Shown: positions 7,375 to 15,939 of the stretch, piece after piece
How the letters are laid out: the number at the start of each line of letters is the position of its first letter
Numbering within the stretch: the stretch's first letter is position 1
DNA from: Nocardia flavorosea
Lineage (GTDB): Bacteria; Actinomycetota; Actinomycetes; Mycobacteriales; Mycobacteriaceae
Assembly (NCBI RefSeq): GCF_015477805.1
Contig: NZ_JADLQL010000007.1
Coordinates: 335,349 to 399,348, forward strand
DNA length: 64,000 bases
Reading direction: 5' to 3'
Notes under the pieces: generated by a model
Databases searched by the model: none
Told to the model about the DNA's origin: nothing
Seen by the model: the letters and a program-made list of their open reading frames with translations, nothing else
Program-made: the position numbers and the translations under genes

Positions 7375-9762
7375 TCATTGCGGCGTTTGCTCTGCAGTGG
7401 TGGGGCCCATCGAATGACCGCTCCCCGTTGTTTCGGTGGTTGCGGGTTCGGTCGATCCCGTGGGCGCGGTGTCGGTGTCCTCGGTGGCGGACTCGGAACC
7501 GGCCGCATCGGGACCGGGCTCGGCTGTTTCCATGGTGAGCCGGGGATCTGCGCCGTCGCTCCCGGTCACCGAACCGGCGGATCCGGTAGCTTCCGGCCTG
7601 GCCGCCGATGCTGTGGACCCGGCATCCGAGCTGGGTAGCGACCCGGAAGAGCGGACAGCATCCGTACCGCGCTCCGGTGACGCCGCGGATCCGGTGGCAC
7701 CAGGCGCCGAAACCGGCCCCGTGTCTTCGGGTGCACCGGTCTCGGCGTGAACCCGGGCGAGTACTTCGTCCAACTGCACCGAGGCGCCCGTCGACACCAG
7801 AACTTCCACCGTGCCGGCGAGCGGCGCGGTGAGCGAATGCTCCATTTTCATCGCCTCGACCACCAGGATCGGATCGCCCGCCGCCACTGTCGCGCCGGTT
7901 TCCGCGGCGACCGCGAGCACGGTTCCGGGCATCGGGCTGCGGATCTCGGCATCGTGCACCGCGGCAGCGTCGGCCCGGACCGATTCCTCGGCCAGTTCCC
8001 GCACCGCCGCGACTCCGCCCGGCCCGGCCACCCAGAGGGTGCCGCCCGACTCCGCGATCCGGTAACTGCGCCGCAGACCGTCGAAGGCGAGGGTGACCGT
8101 GTGGACGGAATCGCCGGAATCCTGCTCCGCCGATGTCCGGCCCAGTTCCGCTGTCACCGATACCGGTTCGGCGTCCTCGACGCGCAGGTCGGCGGAATCG
8201 GGGGAGCCGGTGAGGTGGACGTGCACCGTGCGATCACCACCGGCCAGCCGGACTCGGATCGGTGCGGCCGCGCCGACCCGCCATCCGGTCGGGAAGGACC
8301 ACGGGTCGGCCGGGCCCTGCGGCCACTGCCGCAGCCACCGATACACGGCGGCTGCCGCGAAAACATCGTCGGGCACCGGGTCCGGCGTGAAATCACCGGC
8401 GCGCCGGTCCAGCAGTGCGGTATCCAGGCGACCCGCTGTTACATCGGGGTCGGCCAGCAGGAAACGCAGGAAATCGGTGTTGGTGCGCACGCCGAGCACC
8501 GCGGTCTCGGCGAGTGCCCGGTCCAGCGCGGCCAGCGCGGCGGCGCGGTCGGGACCGTGGGCGATGACCTTCGAAAGCATCGGGTCGTAATCGCTGCCCA
8601 CGACTGTGCCCACCGCGAGCCCGGAATCCACCCGCACCCCTGGACCGGCCGGTTCACGCAGATCGAGGACGGTGCCACCTGTCGGCAGGAAACCGCGCCC
8701 CGGATCCTCCGCGTACACCCGTGCCTCGACCGCGTGACCGTGCAGCCGGATATCGTCCTGTGCCGGCCGGATCCGCTGTCCGGCCGCGATCCGGACCTGG
8801 CATTCCACCAGATCGAACCCGGTAACCAGTTCGGTGACCGGATGTTCCACCTGCAGGCGGGTGTTCATCTCCATGAAGAAGAACTCGTCCGGCCGGTCGG
8901 CGGAGACGATGAATTCCACCGTGCCCGCACCCACGTAGTCCACACTGCGCGCGGTCGCGCACGCGGCGGCACCGATCCGGGCGCGGGTCTCGGCGTCCAG
9001 CAGCGGTGAAGGCGCTTCCTCGATCACCTTCTGATGCCGGCGCTGCAAACTGCATTCCCGTTCACCCAGATGCAGCACGGTGCCGTGCGTATCGGCCAAG
9101 ATCTGCACCTCGATATGCCGCGGGCGGGTGACGAACCGCTCGAGGAACAGGGTGTCGTCACCGAACGCCGAAGCGGCCTCCCGGCGGGCGCTGACCAGAG
9201 CGGCCGGCAGGTCGGCGGCGTCGTCGACCCGCCGCATCCCCTTCCCGCCGCCGCCCGCGGAGGGTTTGACCAGAACCGGATAGCCGATATCGGTGGCGGC
9301 CGCGATGAGTTCGGCATCGGTCAGGCCCGGTTCGGCAATGCCCGGGACCACCGGCACACCCGATGCGGACACCGTGGTCTTCGCGGTGATCTTGTCGCCC
9401 ATGATCTCGATCGCCTTCGCCGGCGGACCCAGGAAGACGATTCCGGCAGCGTCCAGCGCGGCCGCGAAAGCGGCGTTCTCCGAAAGGAATCCATAACCGG
9501 GGTGGACGGCCTGGGCGCCGGTGCGACGGGCGGCGTCCACCACGCGGTCGATGTTCAGATAGCTGTCGCGGGCCGCGGCCGGTCCCAGCCGGACCGCGAT
9601 ATCCGCCGCCCGAACATGTGCCGCGTGCGCGTCGGCGTCGCTGTAGACAGCCACCGACCGCAGGCCCATGGCGCGCAGCGTGCGGATCACCCGGACGGCG
9701 ATCTCACCGCGATTGGCCACCAAGACGGTGTCGAACGGCAGCGGATGGTTGTTGTCCAGCAT
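7375..9762 (-). CDS. accA1: Methylcrotonyl-CoA carboxylase-type alpha subunit (biotin carboxylase + biotin carrier) with long disordered tail
   Basis: Biotin-dependent acyl-CoA carboxylase alpha chain, 795 residues from the ATG at 9762, five bases after the accD1 stop. An upstream in-frame start would lie inside accD1 and is less likely. The biotin carboxylase core starts with DTVLVANRGEIAVRVIRTL, then the ATP-grasp loop GGGGKGM and EMNTRLQVEHPVTE. The biotinyl lysine is Lys639 in AMKMEH. The carrier domain ends near residue 674. Relatives usually end near here at about 650-670 residues, but this protein continues for about 120 residues of almost only Ala, Ser, Thr, Gly, Pro, Glu and Asp. It pairs with AccD1 to carboxylate 3-methylcrotonyl-CoA in leucine breakdown; propionyl-CoA is a less likely alternative. 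Confidence 0.93.
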   Translation of the reverse strand: MLDNNHPLPFDTVLVANRGEIAVRVIRTLRAMGLRSVAVYSDADAHAAHVRAADIAVRLGPAAARDSYLNIDRVVDAARRTGAQAVHPGYGFLSENAAFAAALDAAGIVFLGPPAKAIEIMGDKITAKTTVSASGVPVVPGIAEPGLTDAELIAAATDIGYPVLVKPSAGGGGKGMRRVDDAADLPAALVSARREAASAFGDDTLFLERFVTRPRHIEVQILADTHGTVLHLGERECSLQRRHQKVIEEAPSPLLDAETRARIGAAACATARSVDYVGAGTVEFIVSADRPDEFFFMEMNTRLQVEHPVTELVTGFDLVECQVRIAAGQRIRPAQDDIRLHGHAVEARVYAEDPGRGFLPTGGTVLDLREPAGPGVRVDSGLAVGTVVGSDYDPMLSKVIAHGPDRAAALAALDRALAETAVLGVRTNTDFLRFLLADPDVTAGRLDTALLDRRAGDFTPDPVPDDVFAAAAVYRWLRQWPQGPADPWSFPTGWRVGAAAPIRVRLAGGDRTVHVHLTGSPDSADLRVEDAEPVSVTAELGRTSAEQDSGDSVHTVTLAFDGLRRSYRIAESGGTLWVAGPGGVAAVRELAEESVRADAAAVHDAEIRSPMPGTVLAVAAETGATVAAGDPILVVEAMKMEHSLTAPLAGTVEVLVSTGASVQLDEVLARVHAETGAPEDTGPVSAPGATGSAASPERGTDAVRSSGSLPSSDAGSTASAARPEATGSAGSVTGSDGADPRLTMETAEPGPDAAGSESATEDTDTAPTGSTEPATTETTGSGHSMGPTTAEQTPQ

Positions 9763-9767
9763 GGTGA

Positions 9768-11387
9768 TCACATCCGGAAAACGCCGTAGGAGACCGGTTC
9801 CAGCGGCGCCTGCGCGCACACCGAGAGGGCCAGTCCGAGCACGGTCCGGGTATCGGCCGGGTCGATGACCCCGTCGTCCCAGAGCCGGGCGGTCGAATAA
9901 TAAGGGTTGCCCTGCGCCTCGTACTGACGCCGGATCGGTTCCTTGAACGCCTCCTGATCGGCTTCGCTCCAGGGCCGGCCGTTGCCGTCGAGTTGATCGC
10001 CGCGCACGGTGGCCAGCACCGACGCCGCCTGCTCACCGCCCATCACCGAGATCCGGGCGTTCGGCCACATCCACAGGAACCGCGGCGAATAGGCCCGGCC
10101 ACACATCGAATAGTTCCCGGCGCCGTACGAGCCGCCGATCACCACGGTCAGTTTCGGCACCCGCGCGCACGCCACCGCCGTGACCATTTTGGCGCCGTGT
10201 TTGGCGATACCGGAGGCTTCGTAATCGCGACCGACCATGAACCCGGTGATGTTCTGCAGGAACAGCAGCGGGGTCTTGCGCTTATCGCACAGCTCGATGA
10301 AATGCGCGCCCTTCATGGCGGATTCACCGAACAGGACACCGTTGTTGGCGATTATCCCCACCGGATGCCCGTGGATATGCGCGAAACCGGTAACCAGAGT
10401 GGTGCCGTACTCGGCTTTGAACTCATGGAACCCGATCTCGCCGTCGGGGCCGGCGTCGACGAGACGATGGATGACCTCGCGCACGTCGTAAGGGGTGCGC
10501 AGATCCACCGGGACCACATCGTAGAGGTCGTCGGCGGGTACCGCGGGTCCGCGAGCCTCCCGGACCTCCCAGGCAGGTTCGGGGCGTGGCCCGAGCGTGC
10601 CGACGATGCGGCGCACGATCCGCAAGGCGTCCCGATCGTCCTCGGCCAGATGGTCGGTGACCCCGGAGGTGCGCGAATGCAGGGCACCGCCGCCGAGCTC
10701 CTCGGCCGTTACCACCTCACCGGTCGCGGCCTTCACCAGCGGCGGGCCGCCGAGGAAGATCGTGCCCTGATCCCGCACGATCACCGCCTCGTCGCTCATG
10801 GCCGGTACATAGGCCCCGCCCGCGGTGCACGACCCCAGCACCGCGGCGATCTGCGCGATACCCTGCGCGCTCATGGTGGCCTGGTTGTAGAAGATCCGGC
10901 CGAAATGCTCGCGGTCGGGGAACACCTCGTCCTGTTCGGGCAGGTAGGCGCCCCCGGAATCGACCAGGTACAGGCACGGCAGGTTGTTGTGCAGCGCCAC
11001 TTCCTGCGCGCGCAGATGTTTCTTCACCGTGATCGGGTAGTAGGTACCGCCCTTGACCGTGGCGTCGTTGGCGACGATCACGCATTCGCGCCCCATCACC
11101 CGCCCGATACCGGTGATGATCCCCGCGCCCGGCGAGTCGTCGCCGTACATCCCGTTGGCCGCCAGCGGCGAGAGTTCCAGGAACGGGCTGCCCGGGTCGA
11201 GCAGTTGATCCACCCGGTCGCGCGGCAGCAGTTTGCCGCGGTCGATATGCCGCTGCCGGGCCTTCTCCGCACCGCCCCGGGCGGTATCGGCGAGGCGGCG
11301 GCGCAACTCGTCGACCAGGGCCTGGTTGGCGGCCCGGTTATCGGTTGCCGCCCGGGCGGCGGACGCGGGGCTCGCGGTGCGGGTCAT
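9768..11387 (-). CDS. accD1: Methylcrotonyl-CoA carboxylase-type beta subunit (carboxyltransferase)
   Basis: Carboxyltransferase subunit of 539 residues, normal for MCC beta/AccD1. Typical blocks are RGKLLPRDRVDQLLDPGSPF, YLVDSGGAYLPEQDEVFPD, LGSCTAGGAYVPAMSDE and GGSYGAGNYSMCGRAYSPRF. The conserved glycine-rich oxyanion-hole stretches are intact in both halves. First gene of the leftward leucine operon, next to a divergent TetR gene across a short intergenic region with two inverted repeats. It transfers the carboxyl group from biotin on AccA1 to methylcrotonyl-CoA. The start is ATG at 11387, with AGGA about seven bases upstream. Confidence 0.94.
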   Translation of the reverse strand: MTRTASPASAARAATDNRAANQALVDELRRRLADTARGGAEKARQRHIDRGKLLPRDRVDQLLDPGSPFLELSPLAANGMYGDDSPGAGIITGIGRVMGRECVIVANDATVKGGTYYPITVKKHLRAQEVALHNNLPCLYLVDSGGAYLPEQDEVFPDREHFGRIFYNQATMSAQGIAQIAAVLGSCTAGGAYVPAMSDEAVIVRDQGTIFLGGPPLVKAATGEVVTAEELGGGALHSRTSGVTDHLAEDDRDALRIVRRIVGTLGPRPEPAWEVREARGPAVPADDLYDVVPVDLRTPYDVREVIHRLVDAGPDGEIGFHEFKAEYGTTLVTGFAHIHGHPVGIIANNGVLFGESAMKGAHFIELCDKRKTPLLFLQNITGFMVGRDYEASGIAKHGAKMVTAVACARVPKLTVVIGGSYGAGNYSMCGRAYSPRFLWMWPNARISVMGGEQAASVLATVRGDQLDGNGRPWSEADQEAFKEPIRRQYEAQGNPYYSTARLWDDGVIDPADTRTVLGLALSVCAQAPLEPVSYGVFRM

Positions 11388-11407
11388 CGCCTGATCCTGC
11401 CCATCTG

Positions 11408-11425
11408 AGTTAATCGCTGATAACT
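11408..11425. promoter_or_regulatory. Operator-like inverted repeat 1 (AGTTA-N8-TAACT)
   Basis: AGTTAATCGCTGATAACT has perfect 5-bp arms and an 8-bp spacer. It lies between accD1 and the divergent tetR gene and matches the architecture of the second repeat 26 bp away. Likely binding site of the neighbouring TetR protein; inferred from position and symmetry. Confidence 0.5.
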
Positions 11426-11433
11426 GGAATTCA

Positions 11434-11451
11434 GGTTAATCTTGACTAACC
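11434..11451. promoter_or_regulatory. Operator-like inverted repeat 2 (GGTTA-N8-TAACC)
   Basis: GGTTAATCTTGACTAACC has perfect 5-bp arms with the same 8-bp spacer as repeat 1; both contain GTTAATC. A TTGACT that could serve as a rightward -35 element lies inside it at 11442-11447, so binding would block transcription of tetR and probably accD1. Confidence 0.5.
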
Positions 11452-11482
11452 GAGTTGTCTATAGCGGATCGAAGGAGTGCGG

Positions 11483-12112
11483 GTGACCAGCCCCGATTCT
11501 GCCACCCCGACCAGCCGCGAGCTGCGCAAACAGCAACGCCGCGACCAACTGCTGGCCGCCGGCGCCCGGCTGATCGCCGAACGCGGCTACCTCGGCATGC
11601 GCCTCGACGATCTCGGCGCGGCGGTCGGGATCAGCGGTCCCGCGGTCTACCGGCACTTCCCCAACAAGGAAGCCCTGCTGGTCGAACTCCTGGTCGGCAT
11701 CAGCCGCCGCCTCCTCGATGGTGGCACCGCGGTCGTCGCCGAAGCGGCCGGGCCGTCCGAGGCGCTGGCGGGCCTGGTGGACTTCCACCTCGACTTCGCC
11801 CTCGGCGAACCCGAACTCATCCGCATCCAGGACCGCGACCTCGACAATATGCCGCTCCCGGCCCGTCGCGAGGTCCGGCGCACCCAGCGCCGCTACGTGG
11901 AGATCTGGGTACTCGTGCTCTGCGAACTGACGCCGAGGCTCGACGAGACAACCGCCCGCGTCCAAGCCCACGCAGTGTTCGGTCTGCTCAATTCGACGCC
12001 GCACAGCGCCGTCCCGGCTCGCGGCCGCACCCGCTCGGTACTACGCTCGATGGCCCTCGCCGCGTTGACCGGTCCACCTGTCGGATTGAGCGACGCGAAG
12101 ACGGTCCCCTGA
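11483..12112 (+). CDS. TetR-family regulator, probable repressor of the leucine-catabolism operon
   Basis: TetR regulator of 209 residues. GTG at 11483 is preferred over GTG at 11477 because GAAGGAG (11471-11477) then sits five bases upstream. The N-terminal helix-turn-helix is clear: LLAAGARLIAERGYLGMRLD, then LGAAVGISGPAVYRHFPNKEALL. The rest is a helical ligand/dimerisation domain without an assignable ligand. Divergent from accD1 with paired inverted repeats between them, like Rv2506 beside the M. tuberculosis leucine operon. Expected to repress both directions and to release DNA on binding an acyl-CoA intermediate; that ligand is inference. Confidence 0.9.
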   Translation: MTSPDSATPTSRELRKQQRRDQLLAAGARLIAERGYLGMRLDDLGAAVGISGPAVYRHFPNKEALLVELLVGISRRLLDGGTAVVAEAAGPSEALAGLVDFHLDFALGEPELIRIQDRDLDNMPLPARREVRRTQRRYVEIWVLVLCELTPRLDETTARVQAHAVFGLLNSTPHSAVPARGRTRSVLRSMALAALTGPPVGLSDAKTVP

Positions 12113-12232
12113 TTGCCGACTCCTTCGTCGTCCCCGAGTTACCCCATAGCCCTGGCTGCACCATTGATCATCAGCCTGACGCTTTGAGGTCCGCGCGGTG
12201 AATGGACGCTCTAGTGCCAGGACCTTCCGGCC

Positions 12233-12484
12233 CTACCCGTCCGGGCTCCGCACAATCTCGCCATGGCCGCCGCGGTCCAGCTGTGGCAGACGGGTAGTCC
12301 ATGCCGCCCACCGCTGTCCCCGGTACGAGGCCGCGGCGGTGTACGCCTCGGGGGCGCGCCAGTGACTGTCGCACGGCGAGCGGTCTTCCTTCGTCAGCCG
12401 CGGTGCGAAAGCAACGAGGAAATCGAGCGTCTCGTGCAGGCTCACGGTCTCCGGGTGGGATCGTGAATTCGCCACGATAGGCAT
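12233..12484 (-). CDS. Small hypothetical protein, uncertain
   Basis: An 83-codon frame beginning ATG at 12484, 16 bases after the ATPase stop on the same strand. Third codon positions are mostly G or C, which fits coding DNA of this genome, but there is no clear ribosome-binding site and I recognise no domain (it starts MPIVANSRSHPETVSLHETL). It could be a short co-transcribed gene, a decayed remnant or chance. The remaining parts of 12113-12500 hold nothing I can support. Confidence 0.25.
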   Translation of the reverse strand: MPIVANSRSHPETVSLHETLDFLVAFAPRLTKEDRSPCDSHWRAPEAYTAAASYRGQRWAAWTTRLPQLDRGGHGEIVRSPDG

Positions 12485-12500
12485 CGCCGTGCGTTCAGGA

Positions 12501-13943
12501 CTACCTCCAGACGGAAAGAACCTCGTCCGGACCCCAAACCAAGTCTGCTCCGGCATCGCGTGCATCCGCGGCGATACCTGACCGGCTCACCACGACCAAA
12601 CCGGATTCGCCCGGCTCGTACCCGGGCACCTCGCCGGCCGACTTCCGCAACGTCACGAGATCACGCCGATCGAAGGGCGTACCGAGCCATTTCACCGAGC
12701 CGACGAATTCGATCCGATTCGCCACCGGGCTGCGATCGGCACCTACCAGGTCTACCTCGGGATCGAAGCGCCGATTCCACCAGCCGCCGACGGTTTCGAC
12801 GGACTGCCACGGCAAGCGGCCGCTGAGCGCGGCAAGTTCCAGCGATTCGCGGATGAGCGGTTCGACAGCCCGCCCACGCCAGGTGGTCCAACGCCGCTCG
12901 ATCAGCCGGAACGCCCCCGCGGACCGTCCCCGACGAGCAAGATCCTGCGCGGCCCGCAGTACCGCAAGGTACAGCCGGAGATTGCTGTCGGCAACGCGGT
13001 ACAAAGCGGGCTTACCGGGCCGGATCGACAGCGGCTCGTCGATAGCGAGTACTCGTTTGTCGACGGTGAGTCGCCGCAGGATCGGCGACAGGCTACCGGA
13101 GGCAATCGGCCCGGCGCTGCCACCAGCGGCTGCCGCGATATTGGCGTGGGTTCGGTCGCCGCCGCCGACCGATTCCAGCACGCGTCGTGTCTGGTCCGGC
13201 GCCGGGAACTCGGCCAGCAACGCCGACTCCGGCACGCTGAACAGCGGCGCCGCCGGATCTGCGCATTCCTCCTCGAGGAACTCGAGTGGGCTCCGGCCGT
13301 GCGGCCAACTCCGCAGAATCCCGGGCAGACCGCCGGTGATCAGGTGTGCATCGAGTGCGTCCGCCGCGCCGAGTCCGGTGGCGTCCGCGATCTCCGCCGG
13401 GTCGAGGGGACCGAGCACGAAGTTGTCCGCTCTGCCGTAGAAAGGCCGATCGTAGGCAGTGAGTCGTTCCATCATGTGCAGGTCACTGCCCAAGAGAAGT
13501 AACAGCACTGGACGCCGCGACAGGATCCTGTCCCAGGCGCTTTGCAGGACTCCGTCGAAACTCTGGTCCTGCTCGGCCAGCCAGGGCACCTCGTCGATCA
13601 CCACTACCGAGGGGCTGTCCGGGAGAGCTCCCGCTATGGCCCGGAACCCGTCTGCCCACGAACCGATCTGGTCGGGCACCAGTTCGGGATCGGTGGCCAG
13701 CGAGGACTCGCGGAGTTCGCGTAACAACCCCGCGAGGGTTTCCGCAGGTGCGGCACCTTTGGTTGCGGTGAAGTAGAGGTACGGCACCTCGGACCGGTCG
13801 CAGAACTCCTGAACAAGCCTCGACTTGCCTACCTGCCTCCGCCCGCGGATCGCCACTGCGATCCCCGACCTGGATTCGGTGACGCGGCGCAGTCGACTGC
13901 CGAGCATCTCGAGTTCGCGGCGTCTTCCGACGAAACCAGTCAC
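12501..13943 (-). CDS. AAA-type ATPase with DUF234-like C-terminal domain
   Basis: Predicted ATPase of 480 residues from GTG at 13943, chosen because GGGAGGG lies four bases upstream and the family starts with GFVGRRREL; a longer frame would translate through the palindrome upstream. Walker A is GRRQVGKS at 34-41 and Walker B is VVVIDEVPWL at 113-122. The C-terminal part (WWNRRFDPEVDLVGAD then IEFVGSVKW) resembles DUF234, a restriction-endonuclease-like fold. Relatives usually read G-E-C/V-K-W there; here the glutamate is Ser, so nuclease activity is doubtful. Best known in archaea and patchy in bacteria, with unclear function. The neighbours do not share an obvious pathway. Confidence 0.8.
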   Translation of the reverse strand: MTGFVGRRRELEMLGSRLRRVTESRSGIAVAIRGRRQVGKSRLVQEFCDRSEVPYLYFTATKGAAPAETLAGLLRELRESSLATDPELVPDQIGSWADGFRAIAGALPDSPSVVVIDEVPWLAEQDQSFDGVLQSAWDRILSRRPVLLLLLGSDLHMMERLTAYDRPFYGRADNFVLGPLDPAEIADATGLGAADALDAHLITGGLPGILRSWPHGRSPLEFLEEECADPAAPLFSVPESALLAEFPAPDQTRRVLESVGGGDRTHANIAAAAGGSAGPIASGSLSPILRRLTVDKRVLAIDEPLSIRPGKPALYRVADSNLRLYLAVLRAAQDLARRGRSAGAFRLIERRWTTWRGRAVEPLIRESLELAALSGRLPWQSVETVGGWWNRRFDPEVDLVGADRSPVANRIEFVGSVKWLGTPFDRRDLVTLRKSAGEVPGYEPGESGLVVVSRSGIAADARDAGADLVWGPDEVLSVWR

Positions 13944-13965
13944 GTGCCCTCCCGGGTAGAGGAAC

Positions 13966-13990
13966 TCTATGTAGATGCGATCTACATAGA
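13966..13990. promoter_or_regulatory. 25-bp perfect palindrome upstream of the ATPase gene
   Basis: Arms TCTATGTAGAT and ATCTACATAGA are exact reverse complements around a 3-bp GCG centre. The element is AT-rich in a GC-rich neighbourhood and ends 22 bp before the ATPase start codon. It looks like an operator for a dimeric regulator; an mRNA hairpin is also possible. Confidence 0.6.
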
Positions 13991-14124
13991 AGGATGCTAC
14001 CGGTGTTTCGGGGCGCGGCGGAGTCGCTCGACACCACACGGGCCAGGCCGTTCATGTGGCAGTTACCTGCCGTGTGATCACAGCACTGCTATGTGATGTC
14101 TCCGGCTCCAAAATCGGTTCGCCG

Positions 14125-14156
14125 CTGTCGTGCTCCTTAGGTCAGGATCACGACAG
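14125..14156 (-). terminator. Strong hairpin after the transporter gene, candidate terminator
   Basis: CTGTCGTG pairs with CACGACAG; after one mismatch TCCT pairs with AGGA, leaving a 6-base loop. It begins 41 bases beyond the stop of the leftward transporter gene and before the ATPase promoter region. There is no U-tract, so termination is inferred only from position. Confidence 0.4.
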
Positions 14157-14197
14157 ACGGCGATCGAAGATACCGACGAAAATCGGAACACCGTAGC

Positions 14198-15577
14198 TCA
14201 GAGCCGGACGGTGGTCGTCGTATCGCGCGCCGCGTCCGCCCGGTCGACATCGGCGAGGTCGAAGCCTTTGGTTTCCCGGGCGACCAGCACCGCGACCGCG
14301 GTGACGGCGGCGGCCGCGGCCAGGTAGACGGCGATCGGGACGGGGGAGTCGTAGACGTCCAGAAGTTTGACCGCGATCACGGGGGCCAGTGAGCCTGCGA
14401 AGATCGAAGTGACCTGGTAGCCCAGGGAGACCCCGGAATAGCGCATCCGGGTCGGGAACATTTCGGCCATGATCGCGGGCTGCGGGGCGTACATGAAAGC
14501 GTGCGCGATCAGGCCGAGCATGATGGCGGCGGTGATCACCCAGCCGTTTCCGGTGTCCATCATCGGGAAGGCGAAGAAACCCCAGGCGCCCGCGGCGATA
14601 GTGCCCGCCAGGTAGACCGGCCGCCGGCCCAACCGGTCGGCGAGGGCGCCGACGAGCGGGATGACCGCGAAGTGGACGGCATGGGCGGCCAGCAGCCACC
14701 ACAGGATGTCGTCGGTTTCCATATCGTGGCGGACCTTCAGGTACGTGATGGTGAAGGTGACGACCAGGTAGTACATGATGTTCTCGCCGAAACGCAGGCC
14801 CATCGCGGTGAACACGCCGCGCGGATACCGCTTCAGAACCTCGATCGCGCTGAAGGACGAAGACCGTACCTGTTCGGCTTGCTTGCGGGCCGCGGTGAAG
14901 ATCGGCGCGTCGGTCACCTTGGTACGGATGTAGTAGCCGATCAGTACCACCACGGCCGACAGCCAGAACGCGATCCGCCAGCCCCAGGACAAGAAATCGT
15001 CGTCGGACAGGGTGGCGGTGAGTATCAGCAGGACGATCGTGGCGAGCAGATTGCCGCCGGGCACCCCGGATTGCGGCCAGCTGGCCCAGAATCCGCGGCT
15101 GCGGTCGGGGCTGTGCTCGGCCACCAGCAATACCGCGCCGCCCCATTCACCGCCGACGGCGAAACCTTGCAGGAAGCGCAGCAGCACCAGCAGCAGGGGC
15201 GCGGCGTAGCCGATCTGGTCGTAGGTGGGCAGGCAGCCCATCAGGAAGGTCGCCGTGCCCACCAGGATGAGGCTGAACTGCAGGAGCCGCTTGCGGCCGT
15301 ACTTGTCGCCGAAATGCCCGAAGACGATGCCGCCGAGCGGCCGGGCGGCGAAACCGACCGCATAAGTAAGGAAGGCTTTCAGGATCGCGTCGAGTTCGCT
15401 GTCGGACTCCGGGAAGAAGACCTTGCTGAACACCAGCGTCGCCGCCGTGCCGTAGAGGAAGAACTCGTACCACTCGACCACGGTTCCGGCCATGGACGCG
15501 GCGACCACTCGCCGCAACCCGCCCCGATCCGGTGGCGAGTTCCCGTCGGCCCGTTCTGTTCCGTCCACGACGCTCAT
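14198..15577 (-). CDS. MFS transporter, metabolite:H+ symporter (MHS) family
   Basis: Inner-membrane proton symporter of 459 residues with about 12 hydrophobic helices. ATG at 15577 is chosen because GAGGAG sits six bases upstream; an earlier in-frame start adds 18 residues without support. MHS hallmarks are GTVVEWYEFFLYGTAA in helix 1, the MFS signature GHFGDKYGRKR after helix 2, and RFLQGFAVGGEWGGAVLL. Relatives (ProP, KgtP, ShiA and citrate carriers) move osmolytes or organic acids; the substrate here cannot be read from the sequence. The C-terminus is a short hydrophilic tail. Flanking genes give no pathway clue. Confidence 0.9.
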   Translation of the reverse strand: MSVVDGTERADGNSPPDRGGLRRVVAASMAGTVVEWYEFFLYGTAATLVFSKVFFPESDSELDAILKAFLTYAVGFAARPLGGIVFGHFGDKYGRKRLLQFSLILVGTATFLMGCLPTYDQIGYAAPLLLVLLRFLQGFAVGGEWGGAVLLVAEHSPDRSRGFWASWPQSGVPGGNLLATIVLLILTATLSDDDFLSWGWRIAFWLSAVVVLIGYYIRTKVTDAPIFTAARKQAEQVRSSSFSAIEVLKRYPRGVFTAMGLRFGENIMYYLVVTFTITYLKVRHDMETDDILWWLLAAHAVHFAVIPLVGALADRLGRRPVYLAGTIAAGAWGFFAFPMMDTGNGWVITAAIMLGLIAHAFMYAPQPAIMAEMFPTRMRYSGVSLGYQVTSIFAGSLAPVIAVKLLDVYDSPVPIAVYLAAAAAVTAVAVLVARETKGFDLADVDRADAARDTTTTVRL

Positions 15578-15939
15578 CGCCCACTCCTCACGCGCTGTGG
15601 CCCCGGCCCGCAGGGCCATTCGGAGTATCACCCGTAGCCGGCCGCCGCACCGGCGATTCGGCGGGGTTGGTGGCTACGCGGCCCGGTCAGTGAGAACGGT
15701 CGCCGGCGACCACCGCCGGTCTGCGCTCCCGGGCTGTCGTCCATCGCGAACTGTTCCGGCGGCTGTCACGCCCGATGCTCCGCGGGACGGTGATGGTCCG
15801 CAGCGGTTCGGCGTTCTGCACACCCGGGGGGCCAGGTCGGTTGCGCCGTTACGTTGTGCCCGGCTACCGCTGCATGACGACCGGTGCGAACCCCTGGCCA
15901 GGTCTCGCCCACCGGCCCCGGGCCGGTATTCGTGCCCGG
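15578..15939. other. 362-bp intergenic region, no supported gene
   Basis: Lies between the start of the transporter gene and the end of the DoxX-like gene. Overlapping open frames on both strands give low-complexity Arg/Gly/Pro translations with no domain. It must hold the transporter promoter, which I could not pinpoint. Confidence 0.6.
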
